In this document: positions 26,203 through 35,611 of the stretch, piece after piece
Layout of the letters: each line of letters starts with the position of its first letter
Position numbering within the stretch: position 1 is the first letter of the stretch
The notes under the pieces: model-generated
What the model saw: the letters and a program-made list of their open reading frames with translations, nothing else
Database searches by the model: none
Told to the model about the DNA's origin: nothing
Program-made: the position numbers and the translations under genes
Assembly: GCA_902778535.1 (NCBI GenBank)
Contig: CACYYG010000016.1
Coordinates: forward strand, 63,558-127,557
Source of the DNA: an uncultured Prevotellaceae bacterium
Lineage (GTDB): Bacteria; Bacteroidota; Bacteroidia; Bacteroidales; Bacteroidaceae
Direction: 5' to 3'
DNA: 64,000 nucleotides

Positions 26203-27465
26203 ATGAAGAGACTGCTACTCTGTTTATCATTATTCATTTGCCATCTGTCGTTTAGCGAAGCGCAGGAGCGCCTCATCCTTTTGAACGAGGGCATGTGGCA
26301 GGCTGATAACGGCCGGCTAACCTATTTCGAGGATGGCCAGGTGATCAGCAACCAGTGGTTCCGAGACCAGAACGGGCAGAAGCTCGGCGACACGCCTAAC
26401 GACATCATACAGGTGAACGACCACCTCATCGCCATTGCCATCAACTGGTCGAACATCGTGCAGTTCATCACCCCTGAGGGGAAGGCCGTGGCAGCAACCG
26501 AGGACATCCCCAACAACCGCAAACTGTGCACCGACGGCCGCTATGTCTATGTCACCAGCTACGGCCATGAGTGCCTGACCACCAGCGGCTTCAAATATTT
26601 CGACAAGGGTTTCGTGGCCAAGATTGACATCAGCACATTCCAGACCGTTGCCGCCACCGAGGTGGGCTACGAGCCTGAGGGCATCGCTCTCTACGACGGC
26701 CATCTCTTCGTGGCCAACACCGGCGGCTATGCTGCACAGGAGAACCACGACTACGAGACCACGGTGAGCATTCTCAATGCTGCCACCATGCAGGTGGTCA
26801 GGACTGTCGACACCCACCAGCCCAACCTCTACGGCAAGATGTCGCAGTGCGGCCGCTACCTGCTCATCAACTCCTCTGGCGACTATTACGACATGGAGGC
26901 ATCGTCGATGATTTTCGACTGCCGGAAGGCACTCGACGGGCAGGACTGCTGCGTGCGCATGAATGTCAGTGCCACCTACAACAGCCCCACCATTTCCGGG
27001 CAGTTCTATGCCATTGGCTCCAACTTCAGCTATATCAAGGGCGACTACGAGTTCTTCTATCTCACCATCGACCCCAAGGAGGTAATGGACAGTCAGGGAC
27101 AGAACGGCATCGTGGCGTCGCTTCCTGGTACGGTAAAGGCCGACTTCGAGCAGATGGGGCAGCCCTACGGCATCTATGTCAATCCCTATACGGGCTACAT
27201 CTACGGTACCGACGCCACCTCATTCGAAGCTGCTGGCTATCTCTACCAGTGGACGCCCGAGGGTCGTCTCATAGGCAAGCACAAGGTCTATGTCAATCCA
27301 GGACACTTCCTCGCTCTGCCGCCCGACGGTCATTTCCTCTCCGTAAAGGAGATTCCCATCCATATGCCTCAATCCGACTATCTCAACGACCTGCAGGGCC
27401 GTCGTGTCACCACGCCCCGTCATGGCTGCGTCTACATACAGAATGGACACATCTATATATATTAA
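26203..27465 (+). CDS. btuG: BtuG-like beta-propeller, surface cobalamin capture protein
   Basis: A 420-residue exported protein with a signal peptide ending around SFSEAQ and a YncE/BtuG-type propeller pattern (repeats such as VTSYGHECL, YEPEGIALYDGHLFVANTGG, YGIYVNPYTGYIYGTD). In Bacteroides, BtuG sits on BtuB and hands over B12. It directly follows the receptor gene (14 bp). Two differences from the known lipoproteins: there is no lipobox cysteine, and the C-terminus (DLQGRRV then GCVYIQNGHIYIY) looks like a T9SS type A tail, so a different route to the surface is implied. The signal-peptide codons show a weak 7-bp periodicity. Confidence 0.8.
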   Translation: MKRLLLCLSLFICHLSFSEAQERLILLNEGMWQADNGRLTYFEDGQVISNQWFRDQNGQKLGDTPNDIIQVNDHLIAIAINWSNIVQFITPEGKAVAATEDIPNNRKLCTDGRYVYVTSYGHECLTTSGFKYFDKGFVAKIDISTFQTVAATEVGYEPEGIALYDGHLFVANTGGYAAQENHDYETTVSILNAATMQVVRTVDTHQPNLYGKMSQCGRYLLINSSGDYYDMEASSMIFDCRKALDGQDCCVRMNVSATYNSPTISGQFYAIGSNFSYIKGDYEFFYLTIDPKEVMDSQGQNGIVASLPGTVKADFEQMGQPYGIYVNPYTGYIYGTDATSFEAAGYLYQWTPEGRLIGKHKVYVNPGHFLALPPDGHFLSVKEIPIHMPQSDYLNDLQGRRVTTPRHGCVYIQNGHIYIY

Positions 27466-27480
27466 CCAAACAATAATAAC

Positions 27481-30354
27481 ATGAAAAAAACATTACTAAG
27501 CATTCTGGCACTGTCGTTATTGACGACAAGCACTTGGGCCACTGAAGTAACGGTGACCATGAACGCGAAAAGCAAGCTCATCAAGTCTCTGGTGAACACC
27601 GCGACGAGCGAGAGCGTTGCCGTGGGCGAGCCGGCCAGCGGCAACAAGTACACCTTTGACTGCCCCGATGGCACCTATCTGCTGACGGCCACTGCTGCCG
27701 ACGGCGAGACCGTGAGCGGCAGCATTGAGCTGACTGTCGATGCTGACAACACGGCGTTCAGCATCTTCTCGCCCGAGATTCGCGTGAAAAACACCGATTG
27801 GGTCTATGGCACCGACTACACCCTATCACTAAAGGTTGTCGACAAGGAAGGCCAAGTGGTAAACACTACCATGGGCAACTACACCAGCGGCAACAAAATG
27901 TTCCTGGTGTTCAATGGAAACACCTACTATGTTGATCTCATCCCCTCAAATGCCCATCAAGAAGAGGGCTATCTGCCTACGACCTATACGGGCACGGTGA
28001 CCTTCAATCCCATCATTCAGGCCGAGGCTCCGATGAGCGTGCTCTACGAAGTCACAGTTCCGGCAGATGCCACTTTCTTCATCGGCACCAAGACCGCCCA
28101 TTACGTGAAGTTTAACGAAGTGGCAGCCGAAAACGTCAAGACCGAGGGAGCCAACAAGGTCTACACCTTCCGCCTGGCCGACAAGCAGCAGTATAACTAC
28201 CGTGTCTCAGCTCCTGGCAAGCTGACCAATGCTGGCATCTTCACCATGAGTATTGATGAAACCAAGCGTCCCGTGCTGACCTTTACCGATGCTGACCTTA
28301 CGGCCAAGGACCCGCACTTCATCGATCATGACGTGGAGTCGAACAGCGGTTATAACGTGGGCGACATCTTCCTCAATATCAATCCTGCCGGACACCTGCA
28401 GCTCAATGGCGTTGGCGACTCCTACGATCTGCTGCCTATGCGCAACTGGGAGCTCATTGACGGCATCACATCCAATTATTTCATTGAGCCAGACTTCCAC
28501 TTCACCGTTGTCAACGTGAACGGCCAGCCCGACAACTCCGTCGTGAGGGTTGAGGACGAGCAGCTTATCGCTGTTGGCCAGGGTACGGCCATAGTACTCG
28601 TCACCTACGATGCTATCCGCCTCAATACCTGGAGCGGTGCTGAAAAGAAAGACTTCGTAGGCGGTGCTGACTGGGGCGCTATCTGGCCTGAGAACACTGG
28701 CCTCTTCGTGGTCACCGTGGGCGGACAGGCTACGGGCATCACTCCTAACATCACTATCAACAAGGACTACCTTACCACCGTCACTCCGTGGGGTGGGGGT
28801 GACCCCATCGACACCAAGCTCTCGATGGAGAACCTCGACGCTGAGTTCGACGTGCTTTACTTCCTCGACACCGACGACGGCTACGACTACACCTTCACCC
28901 CTGAGGGTGCCGAGACTGTCACCCTGTCACGTCCTGTCATCAGCGAGAACGCCGCCACCTATGCTGGCTTCTCCACTGAGGGCGTGACCAAGAACGACGA
29001 TGGCAGCTACACCCTGCACCTCACCGAGGGACGCAACATCGTCTGCCTGACCAATGCCGCCGGCCAGAGCCTATATCAGGTCATCACCGCCAAGTCCTGC
29101 CACCGCGACATCAAGGTAGGCGAAGAGGTGGTTGAGAAGGTGAAGCCCGGCGATGCCGTCACAGTGCAGTATTCCGGACTCTACCATCCCGCTGGCAAGC
29201 TGGCTGGCATCCACAACTTCAGCGCCTTCCTTAACTACAAGCAGACTCCTGAGGGCATCGCTGTGACGAACGGCAAGGCCAATCAGTATAAGGTGGCCTC
29301 TACACCCGCTGCACAGGCCGTTACCTTCACCGTGCCTGAGAATTGGATTAATCCCGTGATTGAACTCACCGACGGTGTGATGGGCATCAGCGGCTATGGC
29401 GACCCTGTGGGCAACCACCGTGCTACGTCGAAGCTGACGGGCCGTGCTCCCAACTTCACCGCCATCTCTCAGAGTGCCGTCTTCGGCCGTGTGCCGGCAG
29501 TGGAGATTGCCGTCGACGTGCCTGCTTTGCTGGATGTGGCCACCTTCGAGGAGCTTGAGGTTCCTGCCGATGGACACATCAGCGTGAGCACCGAGGAAGA
29601 CGACGAGCGCACCGAGTTTGTTAGCGGCGGCTATGAGTTTGCTACGGGCTGCATGAGCGGCTGGGACTACTGGTATTGGTTCGGCTATGCCAACCGTACT
29701 GAGACGAAGTATGAGACGCTCGACGACCAGTGGAACAACGTCGTGGGCGGTGGCTACGACGGCTCTGCCAACTATGGCGTGGCATTCGCAGCAGCCTTCA
29801 ACGGTCCCTGCTACATCACTCCGCTCAGCAAAGAGGCTGTCGTGGTGCCAGGCTTCTACATCACTAACAGCAGCTATGCCTACAACTCCTTGACCGGCGG
29901 CGATCCCTTCGCAAAGAAGTTCGGTCTGGGCGACTGGTTCAAACTCACCATCACCGGCTATGATGCCGACGACAAGGTGACGGGCACAAAGGACTACTAT
30001 CTGGCTGATTTGCGTGATGCCGAAAAGGCTTACATCATCAACGACTGGCGCTATGTCGACCTCTCTGGCCTTGGCAAGGTGAGCAAGCTCGGCTTCGAGC
30101 TTTCCAGCACCGACAACGGCGACTACGGCATGAACACACCTGCCTACTTCTGCTTCGACAACTTCGGCGCTGAGGGCAAGGAGGTACTGCCTGAGAGGAA
30201 TGTCGATGTCACCACCGGCGTTGAGTCTGTCGCTATGTCGCAGCAATCTGTCCGCCGCTTCGCCATCGACGGCCGCAGCCTCAATGCCGCTCAGAAGGGC
30301 ATCAATATCGTCCGCATGAACGACGGCACCGTGCGTAAGGTCATCGTGAAATGA
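27481..30354 (+). CDS. DUF4465-type surface protein of the B12 operon
   Basis: A 957-residue exported protein. Signal peptide MKKTLLSILALSLLTTSTWA; residues 20-690 are beta-rich Ig-like modules; about 700-905 is a DUF4465-type domain (GYEFATGCMSGWDYW, then VPGFYITNSSYAYN and YFCFDNFGA), homologous to the one in the giant protein of the same operon; the last 45 residues (FAIDGRSL, INIVRMNDGTVRKVIVK) again resemble a T9SS sorting tail. From memory, DUF4465 genes tend to occur beside B12 transport genes in Bacteroidetes, and a second class of surface B12 binders (BtuH) is known there; whether this is BtuH-like I cannot decide by eye. It overlaps the next gene by 4 bp (ATGA). Confidence 0.8.
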   Translation: MKKTLLSILALSLLTTSTWATEVTVTMNAKSKLIKSLVNTATSESVAVGEPASGNKYTFDCPDGTYLLTATAADGETVSGSIELTVDADNTAFSIFSPEIRVKNTDWVYGTDYTLSLKVVDKEGQVVNTTMGNYTSGNKMFLVFNGNTYYVDLIPSNAHQEEGYLPTTYTGTVTFNPIIQAEAPMSVLYEVTVPADATFFIGTKTAHYVKFNEVAAENVKTEGANKVYTFRLADKQQYNYRVSAPGKLTNAGIFTMSIDETKRPVLTFTDADLTAKDPHFIDHDVESNSGYNVGDIFLNINPAGHLQLNGVGDSYDLLPMRNWELIDGITSNYFIEPDFHFTVVNVNGQPDNSVVRVEDEQLIAVGQGTAIVLVTYDAIRLNTWSGAEKKDFVGGADWGAIWPENTGLFVVTVGGQATGITPNITINKDYLTTVTPWGGGDPIDTKLSMENLDAEFDVLYFLDTDDGYDYTFTPEGAETVTLSRPVISENAATYAGFSTEGVTKNDDGSYTLHLTEGRNIVCLTNAAGQSLYQVITAKSCHRDIKVGEEVVEKVKPGDAVTVQYSGLYHPAGKLAGIHNFSAFLNYKQTPEGIAVTNGKANQYKVASTPAAQAVTFTVPENWINPVIELTDGVMGISGYGDPVGNHRATSKLTGRAPNFTAISQSAVFGRVPAVEIAVDVPALLDVATFEELEVPADGHISVSTEEDDERTEFVSGGYEFATGCMSGWDYWYWFGYANRTETKYETLDDQWNNVVGGGYDGSANYGVAFAAAFNGPCYITPLSKEAVVVPGFYITNSSYAYNSLTGGDPFAKKFGLGDWFKLTITGYDADDKVTGTKDYYLADLRDAEKAYIINDWRYVDLSGLGKVSKLGFELSSTDNGDYGMNTPAYFCFDNFGAEGKEVLPERNVDVTTGVESVAMSQQSVRRFAIDGRSLNAAQKGINIVRMNDGTVRKVIVK

Positions 30355-31490
30355 AGAAAATACTCTTTCTTTTGACAATTGTTCTGCTGACAGCCTGCGG
30401 AGAACAGCGCCCTCCGCAGAGCTGGGCAGAGCGTTTGCAGGAAAGTACCGCACCCGACAGCCTCGTGTTCCGCTATGCCCGCCTCATCCACGTGGAGCAG
30501 CGCGAAGGCTGTCGGGTGGTTTACATCGATAATCCTTGGATGCAGGGCAAGGGTCTGCATACCTACGTCCTCGTTCCCTATGATGCTCCCCTGCCTGATG
30601 ACCTCCCCGGCGGCACCATCGTCCGCACACCGCTACGTCGCAGCGTCGTCTTCACCAGCGTGCATTGTGCGCTGATTGACCAGCTGCAGGCTACGGCACA
30701 GGTGGCTGGCGTGGCCGATCTGAAGTACATCAAGGTTCCCTTTGTGCAGGAAGGAGTGCAGAGCGGCCGCATTGCCGACTGCGGCGACGGCATGAGTCCT
30801 GTGGTGGAGAAGATTATCGACACCGAGGCCGACGCCCTCCTGCTCTCGCCTTTCGAGAACGCCGGCGGCTACGGGCAAATGGAGGACATCAACATCCCCA
30901 TCGTCGAGTGTGCAGAGTATATGGAAATGTCGCCGCTGGCCCGTGCCGAGTGGATGCGCTTCTACGGCATGCTCTATGGAAAGGAGAAAGAGGCCGAGCA
31001 GCTCTTCGCTCAGGTGGAGACCAACTATACGGCGCTGAAGCAGCAGGCTGCTACGGTTGCCGACCGGCCGTCGGTACTGGTCGACAAGATGGCCGGCTCG
31101 GTGTGGTATGTGCCGGGCGGCCGCAGCACCATCGGGCAGATGCTCAGCGATGCCAACGCCGACTATCCCTGGACTGACGACACCCACAGCGGCTCCCTGC
31201 AACTGGCCATAGAGACGGTGCTGGAGCGTGCCGGCGAGAGCGATTTCTGGCTGCTGCGCTATGACAGCCCCACACCGCTGACGATGCTCCAGTTGCTCAG
31301 CGAGAAAGACGGTTACCGGATGGTAAGGTCTGTGGAGAACGAGCGCGTCTACGGATGCAACGTCACCACCTCGATGTTCTATGAGGAGACGCCCTTCCGT
31401 CCCGACCTGCTGTTGCAGGACCTGATAAAAATCCTACATCCCGACATACCAAACCTGCCTGAGCCGCGTTATTACCATAAGATAGAATAA
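30351..31490 (+). CDS. btuF: Periplasmic-binding lipoprotein, BtuF-like
   Basis: A 379-residue lipoprotein (MKKILFLLTIVLLTACGEQ, lipobox LTAC) with the helical-backbone binding-protein fold: LRRSVVFTSVHCALIDQL, ADALLLSPFENAG and a C-terminal lobe with SDFWLLRYDS. It should carry cobalamin across the periplasm to the BtuC permease encoded 4 bp downstream. The ATGA overlap with the upstream gene implies translational coupling. In other contexts this family binds iron-siderophores or haem; the riboswitch decides for B12. Confidence 0.88.
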   Translation: MKKILFLLTIVLLTACGEQRPPQSWAERLQESTAPDSLVFRYARLIHVEQREGCRVVYIDNPWMQGKGLHTYVLVPYDAPLPDDLPGGTIVRTPLRRSVVFTSVHCALIDQLQATAQVAGVADLKYIKVPFVQEGVQSGRIADCGDGMSPVVEKIIDTEADALLLSPFENAGGYGQMEDINIPIVECAEYMEMSPLARAEWMRFYGMLYGKEKEAEQLFAQVETNYTALKQQAATVADRPSVLVDKMAGSVWYVPGGRSTIGQMLSDANADYPWTDDTHSGSLQLAIETVLERAGESDFWLLRYDSPTPLTMLQLLSEKDGYRMVRSVENERVYGCNVTTSMFYEETPFRPDLLLQDLIKILHPDIPNLPEPRYYHKIE

Positions 31491-31494
31491 CCGC

Positions 31495-32505
31495 ATGGGG
31501 AGGAAAACGCTCATCGCCATCTTCGTGGTACTCATCGTGGTGCTGTTTGCTCTCAACCTTTTTGAGGGCAGCATCAGCATACCCGCCTCTGATGTGTTCG
31601 GCATCCTTTTGGGCGATGAGAGTGCAAAGCCCTCCTGGCGCTACATCATTCTTGAGAGCCGTCTGCCGCAGGCCATCACCGCCATTCTCTGCGGAGCCTC
31701 CTTAGCCGCCAGCGGTCTGCTGTTGCAGACAGCATTCCGCAATCCTTTGGCCGATCCGTCCATCTTCGGCATCAGCAGCGGAGCAGCCTTGGGCGTAGCC
31801 CTCGTCATGCTGATGCTGGGCGGCACGCTGTCGGTCGGTTCCTTGCAGCTCAGCGGCTTCATCGCCGTCATCGCTGCCGCCTTCCTGGGGGCAATGATGG
31901 TCACCGCCGTCATCTTTTTCTTCTCTACCTTGGTGAAGAGTCACGTCATGCTGCTCATCATCGGCATTATGATAGGCTATCTGGCTTCGTCGGCCATCAC
32001 GCTGCTCAACTTCTTCGCCACCGACGAGGGCGTGAAAACCTACGTGATGTGGGGCATGGGCTCCTTCGGCGGCGTCACCATGCGCCACATGCCGTTCTTC
32101 GCCACCACCACGCTGCTGGGCCTCGTGGGCACCATGCTGCTCATCAAACCCCTGAACGCTCTGATGCTCGGCGACCATTACGCCGCCAACCTGGGCTTCA
32201 GCATACGCCGCATCCGCAACTGGCTGCTTGTCGTGACAGGACTGCTCACCGCCGTCACCACTGCCTTCTGCGGCCCAGTGTCGTTCATCGCTTTGGCTGT
32301 GCCGCACATCACCCGACTGCTGCTGCGCACCGACGACCACCGCCTGCTCCTTCCCGCCACCGTGCTCTGCGGCGCCGTCGTGGCCCTCATCTGCAATTTC
32401 ATCTGCTTCCTGCCTGGCGAGAGCGGCATCATTCCTCTTGCAGCCGTCACACCCCTCATGGGCGCTCCCGTCATCATCTACATCATTGTGAAGGGCAAGA
32501 AGTAG
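31495..32505 (+). CDS. btuC: Cobalamin ABC transporter permease, BtuC-like (FecCD family)
   Basis: A 336-residue inner-membrane protein with about ten hydrophobic segments and the FecCD signatures: RLPQAITAILCGASLAASG, LADPSIFGISSGAALG, and the cytoplasmic loop near GPVSFIALAVPHITR that contacts the ATPase. It is the last gene of the operon, followed by a strong terminator. The partner ATPase BtuD is not encoded here and must come from elsewhere. Confidence 0.93.
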   Translation: MGRKTLIAIFVVLIVVLFALNLFEGSISIPASDVFGILLGDESAKPSWRYIILESRLPQAITAILCGASLAASGLLLQTAFRNPLADPSIFGISSGAALGVALVMLMLGGTLSVGSLQLSGFIAVIAAAFLGAMMVTAVIFFFSTLVKSHVMLLIIGIMIGYLASSAITLLNFFATDEGVKTYVMWGMGSFGGVTMRHMPFFATTTLLGLVGTMLLIKPLNALMLGDHYAANLGFSIRRIRNWLLVVTGLLTAVTTAFCGPVSFIALAVPHITRLLLRTDDHRLLLPATVLCGAVVALICNFICFLPGESGIIPLAAVTPLMGAPVIIYIIVKGKK

Positions 32506-32524
32506 CTCGTGTTTTTTCAGTATA

Positions 32525-32558
32525 CAACAACGGGAGGACCTTAGCCCTCCCGTTGTTG
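32525..32558 (+). terminator. Terminator of the B12 operon
   Basis: A perfect 13-bp stem, CAACAACGGGAGG with CCTCCCGTTGTTG, loop of 8, followed by CTTTTAG. On the other strand a run of six A/T follows, so it may also serve the convergent small gene. Confidence 0.85.
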
Positions 32559-32572
32559 CTTTTAGCCGTTGC

Positions 32573-32920
32573 TCAGAGTTGTCTGTTGCGAAGCGTAGTC
32601 AGCAAGATGCGCATGTAGCTGTTGAGCTGTTTGTCGTTGAGCACTTGTCTCATCTGCTCGGCGTCCTTTCTTACGGTCTGATGAATCCGGAACCTTAGCT
32701 GAGGACCTTTCAGCGAGGCCAACGACTGCATTTCGTTGCTGAAGTTGTCGTGAATCGTTTCTACAGCATCCATCTGGTCCTCGTCCAGTCCGAGCACTTC
32801 GGAAAGCCGGTAGATGTCGCAACTCATGTCAAATCTCTTGTCAGCCTTGTCGCTCTTTGCAAAGCTAAATGTGAATGCCATCACGGCAGCCAGTGTGAAA
32901 ACAATCTTTTTCATGTTCAT
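32573..32920 (-). CDS. Small exported helical protein, CpxP/Spy-like
   Basis: A 115-residue protein with a signal peptide (MKKIVFTLAAVMAFTFSFAK) and an all-helical mature part that contains LGLDEDQMDAVETIHDNF and LNDKQLNSYMRILLTTL, which recall the LTxxQ motif of Spy/CpxP periplasmic chaperones. The resemblance is weak. Two starts (32920, 32914) are possible. A perfect 12-bp direct repeat lies just upstream. Confidence 0.65.
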   Translation of the reverse strand: MNMKKIVFTLAAVMAFTFSFAKSDKADKRFDMSCDIYRLSEVLGLDEDQMDAVETIHDNFSNEMQSLASLKGPQLRFRIHQTVRKDAEQMRQVLNDKQLNSYMRILLTTLRNRQL

Positions 32921-32931
32921 TAAGTTTTATA

Positions 32932-32955
32932 GTTTGTTATCCTGTTTGTTATCCT
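32932..32955. repeat. 12-bp direct repeat upstream of the CpxP-like gene
   Basis: GTTTGTTATCCT occurs twice back to back, 12-35 bp upstream of the start codon (minus strand AGGATAACAAAC). It may bind a regulator or be a product of slippage. Confidence 0.6.
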
Positions 32956-33048
32956 GATTTCTGATTCTTTGACGCTGACGATGGAAAAGGGTTTAAAGCT
33001 CCCCTTCTTTTTTTTGAAAACAGATAGTTTTCCGTGTATTTTTTTATT

Positions 33049-33056
33049 ACCTTTGC
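33049..33056 (+). promoter_or_regulatory. Putative -7 box of the DUF1593 gene
   Basis: TACCTTTG about 31 bp upstream of the ATG at 33087; the -33 element is poor (TTTTCCG). Confidence 0.55.
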
Positions 33057-33086
33057 AGCGTCATTATAGTAATGCTGTAAAGGAAA

Positions 33087-34493
33087 ATGAGGAGGATTAA
33101 GATCATCACGTTGTTGTTGGTGCTGATAGGCATAACGGCGACAAGCAGTGCCAAGAAGACAGCGCTGAAGCCTCGGCTGGTGGTGTGTACGGATATTGCG
33201 CCAGCTGATGTGGAACCTGACGATATGGAGTCGATGGTTCACTTGATGGCCTATGCCGACATGTTTGAGATTGAGGCGCTGATTACGTCGGTGGGCTGGA
33301 ACTGTGACCCGTATCCGATGGAGTGGATGCAGTATCTGAGGCGTGTGATAAAGGCTTACGCCTCGGACGTGCCGAACCTGATGAAGCGCTCCGGGCAGAA
33401 GAGGCATCTGTCATTGAAAAAGGAAAACGGCAGCCAGCAGATGGGCTATTGGCCAAGTGCTGAATATCTCTCTGAACGTGCCGTCATGGGCAGCATGTAT
33501 GGCGGCATACGCTCTATTGGTGAGCGTAACGACTCGCCGGGCAGCGACCTGCTGATTCAATTGGCCGATGAGGACGACCCGCGCCCCATCTATGTGGCGG
33601 CGTGGGGTGGGGCGAACACGCTGGCTCAGGCCATCTGGCGGGTAAAGCAGACGCGCTCGGCTTACGAAGTCAGAAAGTTTGTGCGTAAGTTCCGCCTCTT
33701 CACCATTACCGATCAGGATATGGACTACGCTCATCGCATGGATCGTGCCCGCAGCTCGCACAGGTGGCTACGCCAGGAATTCAAGGACGACCTGCAGTTT
33801 ATTTGGGACGAGGGCGCCTGGCAGGAGCAATGCGAACTGGGCAAACGCAACTGGACGCTGCATCAGCAGAACATTCAGACGAAGGGTGAGCTGGGCAAGG
33901 AATATCCCGACTACAAATGGGGCGTGGAGGGCGATACGCCGAGTTTCTTGTATGTGATGCCCAACGGCCTGAACGACCCTGAAGACCCTACGCAGGCAGG
34001 ATGGGCAGGCTATCACGAACGCGGCCTTTGTCCTGACTCGCTGACCACAGCCTGGACTTCCTGGCAAGAGCCGGTGCGTAGCATCAGCGTGGGCTACAAG
34101 CAGCGCTTTTATATGGATGAACTCAACGATTTTATGGCCCGCATGCAGTGGGCTGATGAGGGCAGGGGAAACCATAATCCCACCGTTGTGGTGAATGGTC
34201 ATCGAGGCTTGTCGCCGTTGGTCATTCAGGCCAAAGCGGGCGAGACAATCAGGCTGGATGCCTCGAAGTCAAAAGACGCTGACGGCAACGACATCCATTT
34301 CCAATGGTGGCAGCAGCCAGAGACAGGCACGGCGAAACTCACTATCGACGATGCAGCGAAGAGCATCATTAACGTCTTCATTCCTGCCGATGCGGCTGGT
34401 CAGATGCTACACGTCATCTGCGAAGCCTCCGACAACGGTCCTTTCAGTCTAAAGTCGTATCAGAGGATTATCATCAAGACGGCTCTGCGATAA
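33087..34493 (+). CDS. Exported DUF1593 (nucleoside hydrolase-like, Sde182-type) protein
   Basis: A 468-residue protein with signal peptide (MRRIKIITLLLVLIGITATSSA). Residues 30-330 match the DUF1593 fold, related to nucleoside hydrolases, with the start RLVVCTDIAPADVEPDDMESMVH, an acidic cluster that could bind a metal, and YVAAWGGANTLAQAI. Residues 370-465 form a beta-sandwich of the cellulose-binding Sde182 C-terminal type (RLDASKSKDADGNDIHFQWW). The family includes proteins linked to plant polysaccharide use; a substrate cannot be named. It stands alone, with its own promoter and a large repeat-derived stem downstream. Confidence 0.85.
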   Translation: MRRIKIITLLLVLIGITATSSAKKTALKPRLVVCTDIAPADVEPDDMESMVHLMAYADMFEIEALITSVGWNCDPYPMEWMQYLRRVIKAYASDVPNLMKRSGQKRHLSLKKENGSQQMGYWPSAEYLSERAVMGSMYGGIRSIGERNDSPGSDLLIQLADEDDPRPIYVAAWGGANTLAQAIWRVKQTRSAYEVRKFVRKFRLFTITDQDMDYAHRMDRARSSHRWLRQEFKDDLQFIWDEGAWQEQCELGKRNWTLHQQNIQTKGELGKEYPDYKWGVEGDTPSFLYVMPNGLNDPEDPTQAGWAGYHERGLCPDSLTTAWTSWQEPVRSISVGYKQRFYMDELNDFMARMQWADEGRGNHNPTVVVNGHRGLSPLVIQAKAGETIRLDASKSKDADGNDIHFQWWQQPETGTAKLTIDDAAKSIINVFIPADAAGQMLHVICEASDNGPFSLKSYQRIIIKTALR

Positions 34494-34544
34494 CAAAGAT
34501 AAGTATCTTGTCTGTTCTACGCTACTCCACATCTCCTTAGTAAT

Positions 34545-34651
34545 GGGGGTACGGGGAAACGGAGGTACGGGGGTGCGAGGTTAGACCTTACGCTGAAAAC
34601 AGGCGTGCAAGCTATTCTCGTACCTCCGTACCCCCGTACCTCCGTACCCCC
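34545..34651. repeat. Octamer arrays forming a large inverted repeat at the corA 3' end
   Basis: Left arm 34545-34584: five 8-bp units of the GGGGGTAC/GGAGGTAC type. Right arm 34617-34648: four units CTCGTACC, TCCGTACC, CCCGTACC, TCCGTACC. The arms are complementary and enclose 32 nt. It lies between the convergent DUF1593 and corA genes and may end transcription from both sides. Confidence 0.75.
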
Positions 34652-34665
34652 GAATCTTCCTTGAA

Positions 34666-35592
34666 TCATACAAGGCGCTTGTGGCGGAAGAACCACCATG
34701 CGGCGGCAGCTGTTCCCACGCTGATGACAAGGGCGAGGATGAAGCCGAAGGGTTTCTCCTCCATGCCGTTGATGAGGTTCATGCCGAAGAGCGAGGCAAT
34801 GAGCGTGGGAAACATCATGATGATGGTGACGGAGGTGAGGGTACGCATCACCGTGTTCATGTTGTTGTTGATGATGCTGCTGTAGGTGTCCATCGTCGAC
34901 TCAAGGATGTCGGAGTAGATGGCGGTGGTCTCGCGAGCCTGCGTCATCTCGATGTTGACGTCTTCGATAAGGTCGGCGTCGAGCTCGTCAATCTGCAGCT
35001 TGAACTTCAGCTTCGACAGCAGCGTCTCGTTGCCGCGGATGGAGGTCTGGAAATAGGTGAGCGAGTCCTGCAGGCGTGAGAGGCCGATGAGCGACTCGTT
35101 GTTCACGTCGCGGTCGAGGTTGCGCTTGGCCTTGTCGATGAGCGAGTTGATTTGCTTCAGGCGCTTCAGATACCACACAGCCGAGGAGTAGAACAGACGG
35201 AAAATCATGTCGACATAGTCGGTGAAGCCCACGCCGCGCTTCTGCTGGTAGCTGACGAAGTCAATCATCATGTTCGTCTCGTAGTAGCACACGGTGATGG
35301 TGACGTCGCGCTTGTGGATGATGCCGAGGGGCACGGTGGTGTAGGGCGTGCGTGAGCGTATCTCGCGTACGTAGGGTATGCGAAGGATGATGAGCATCCA
35401 GCCGTCGTCGTACTCATAGCGGGCTCGCTCGTCGGTATCGCTGATGTCGGTGATGAAATAGTCGGGTATGCCGAACTGCTTCTCCAGATGGTGCTGGTCC
35501 TCTTCGGTAGGACACGTCACTTGAATCCAGCTGTTGGGTTGCCATTCGGAGAGTTGGGTCAGCCCTCCTTGGAAGTTCCAATAAGTCTTCAT
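34666..35592 (-). CDS. corA: CorA-family Mg2+/divalent cation transporter
   Basis: A 308-residue CorA: cytoplasmic alpha/beta funnel (1-240), two C-terminal membrane segments (about 245-268 and 280-300), and the pore signature GMN in LFGMNLING, followed by a charged loop and a basic end (FFRHKRLV). It forms pentameric channels for Mg2+ (or Co2+/Ni2+) in the inner membrane. A TACCTTTG -7 box at 35612-35619 lies 20 bp before the ATG, with octamer repeats where the -33 box should be. Confidence 0.93.
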   Translation of the reverse strand: MKTYWNFQGGLTQLSEWQPNSWIQVTCPTEEDQHHLEKQFGIPDYFITDISDTDERARYEYDDGWMLIILRIPYVREIRSRTPYTTVPLGIIHKRDVTITVCYYETNMMIDFVSYQQKRGVGFTDYVDMIFRLFYSSAVWYLKRLKQINSLIDKAKRNLDRDVNNESLIGLSRLQDSLTYFQTSIRGNETLLSKLKFKLQIDELDADLIEDVNIEMTQARETTAIYSDILESTMDTYSSIINNNMNTVMRTLTSVTIIMMFPTLIASLFGMNLINGMEEKPFGFILALVISVGTAAAAWWFFRHKRLV

Positions 35593-35611
35593 GGTTGCTA
35601 ATCCGTTTTTT

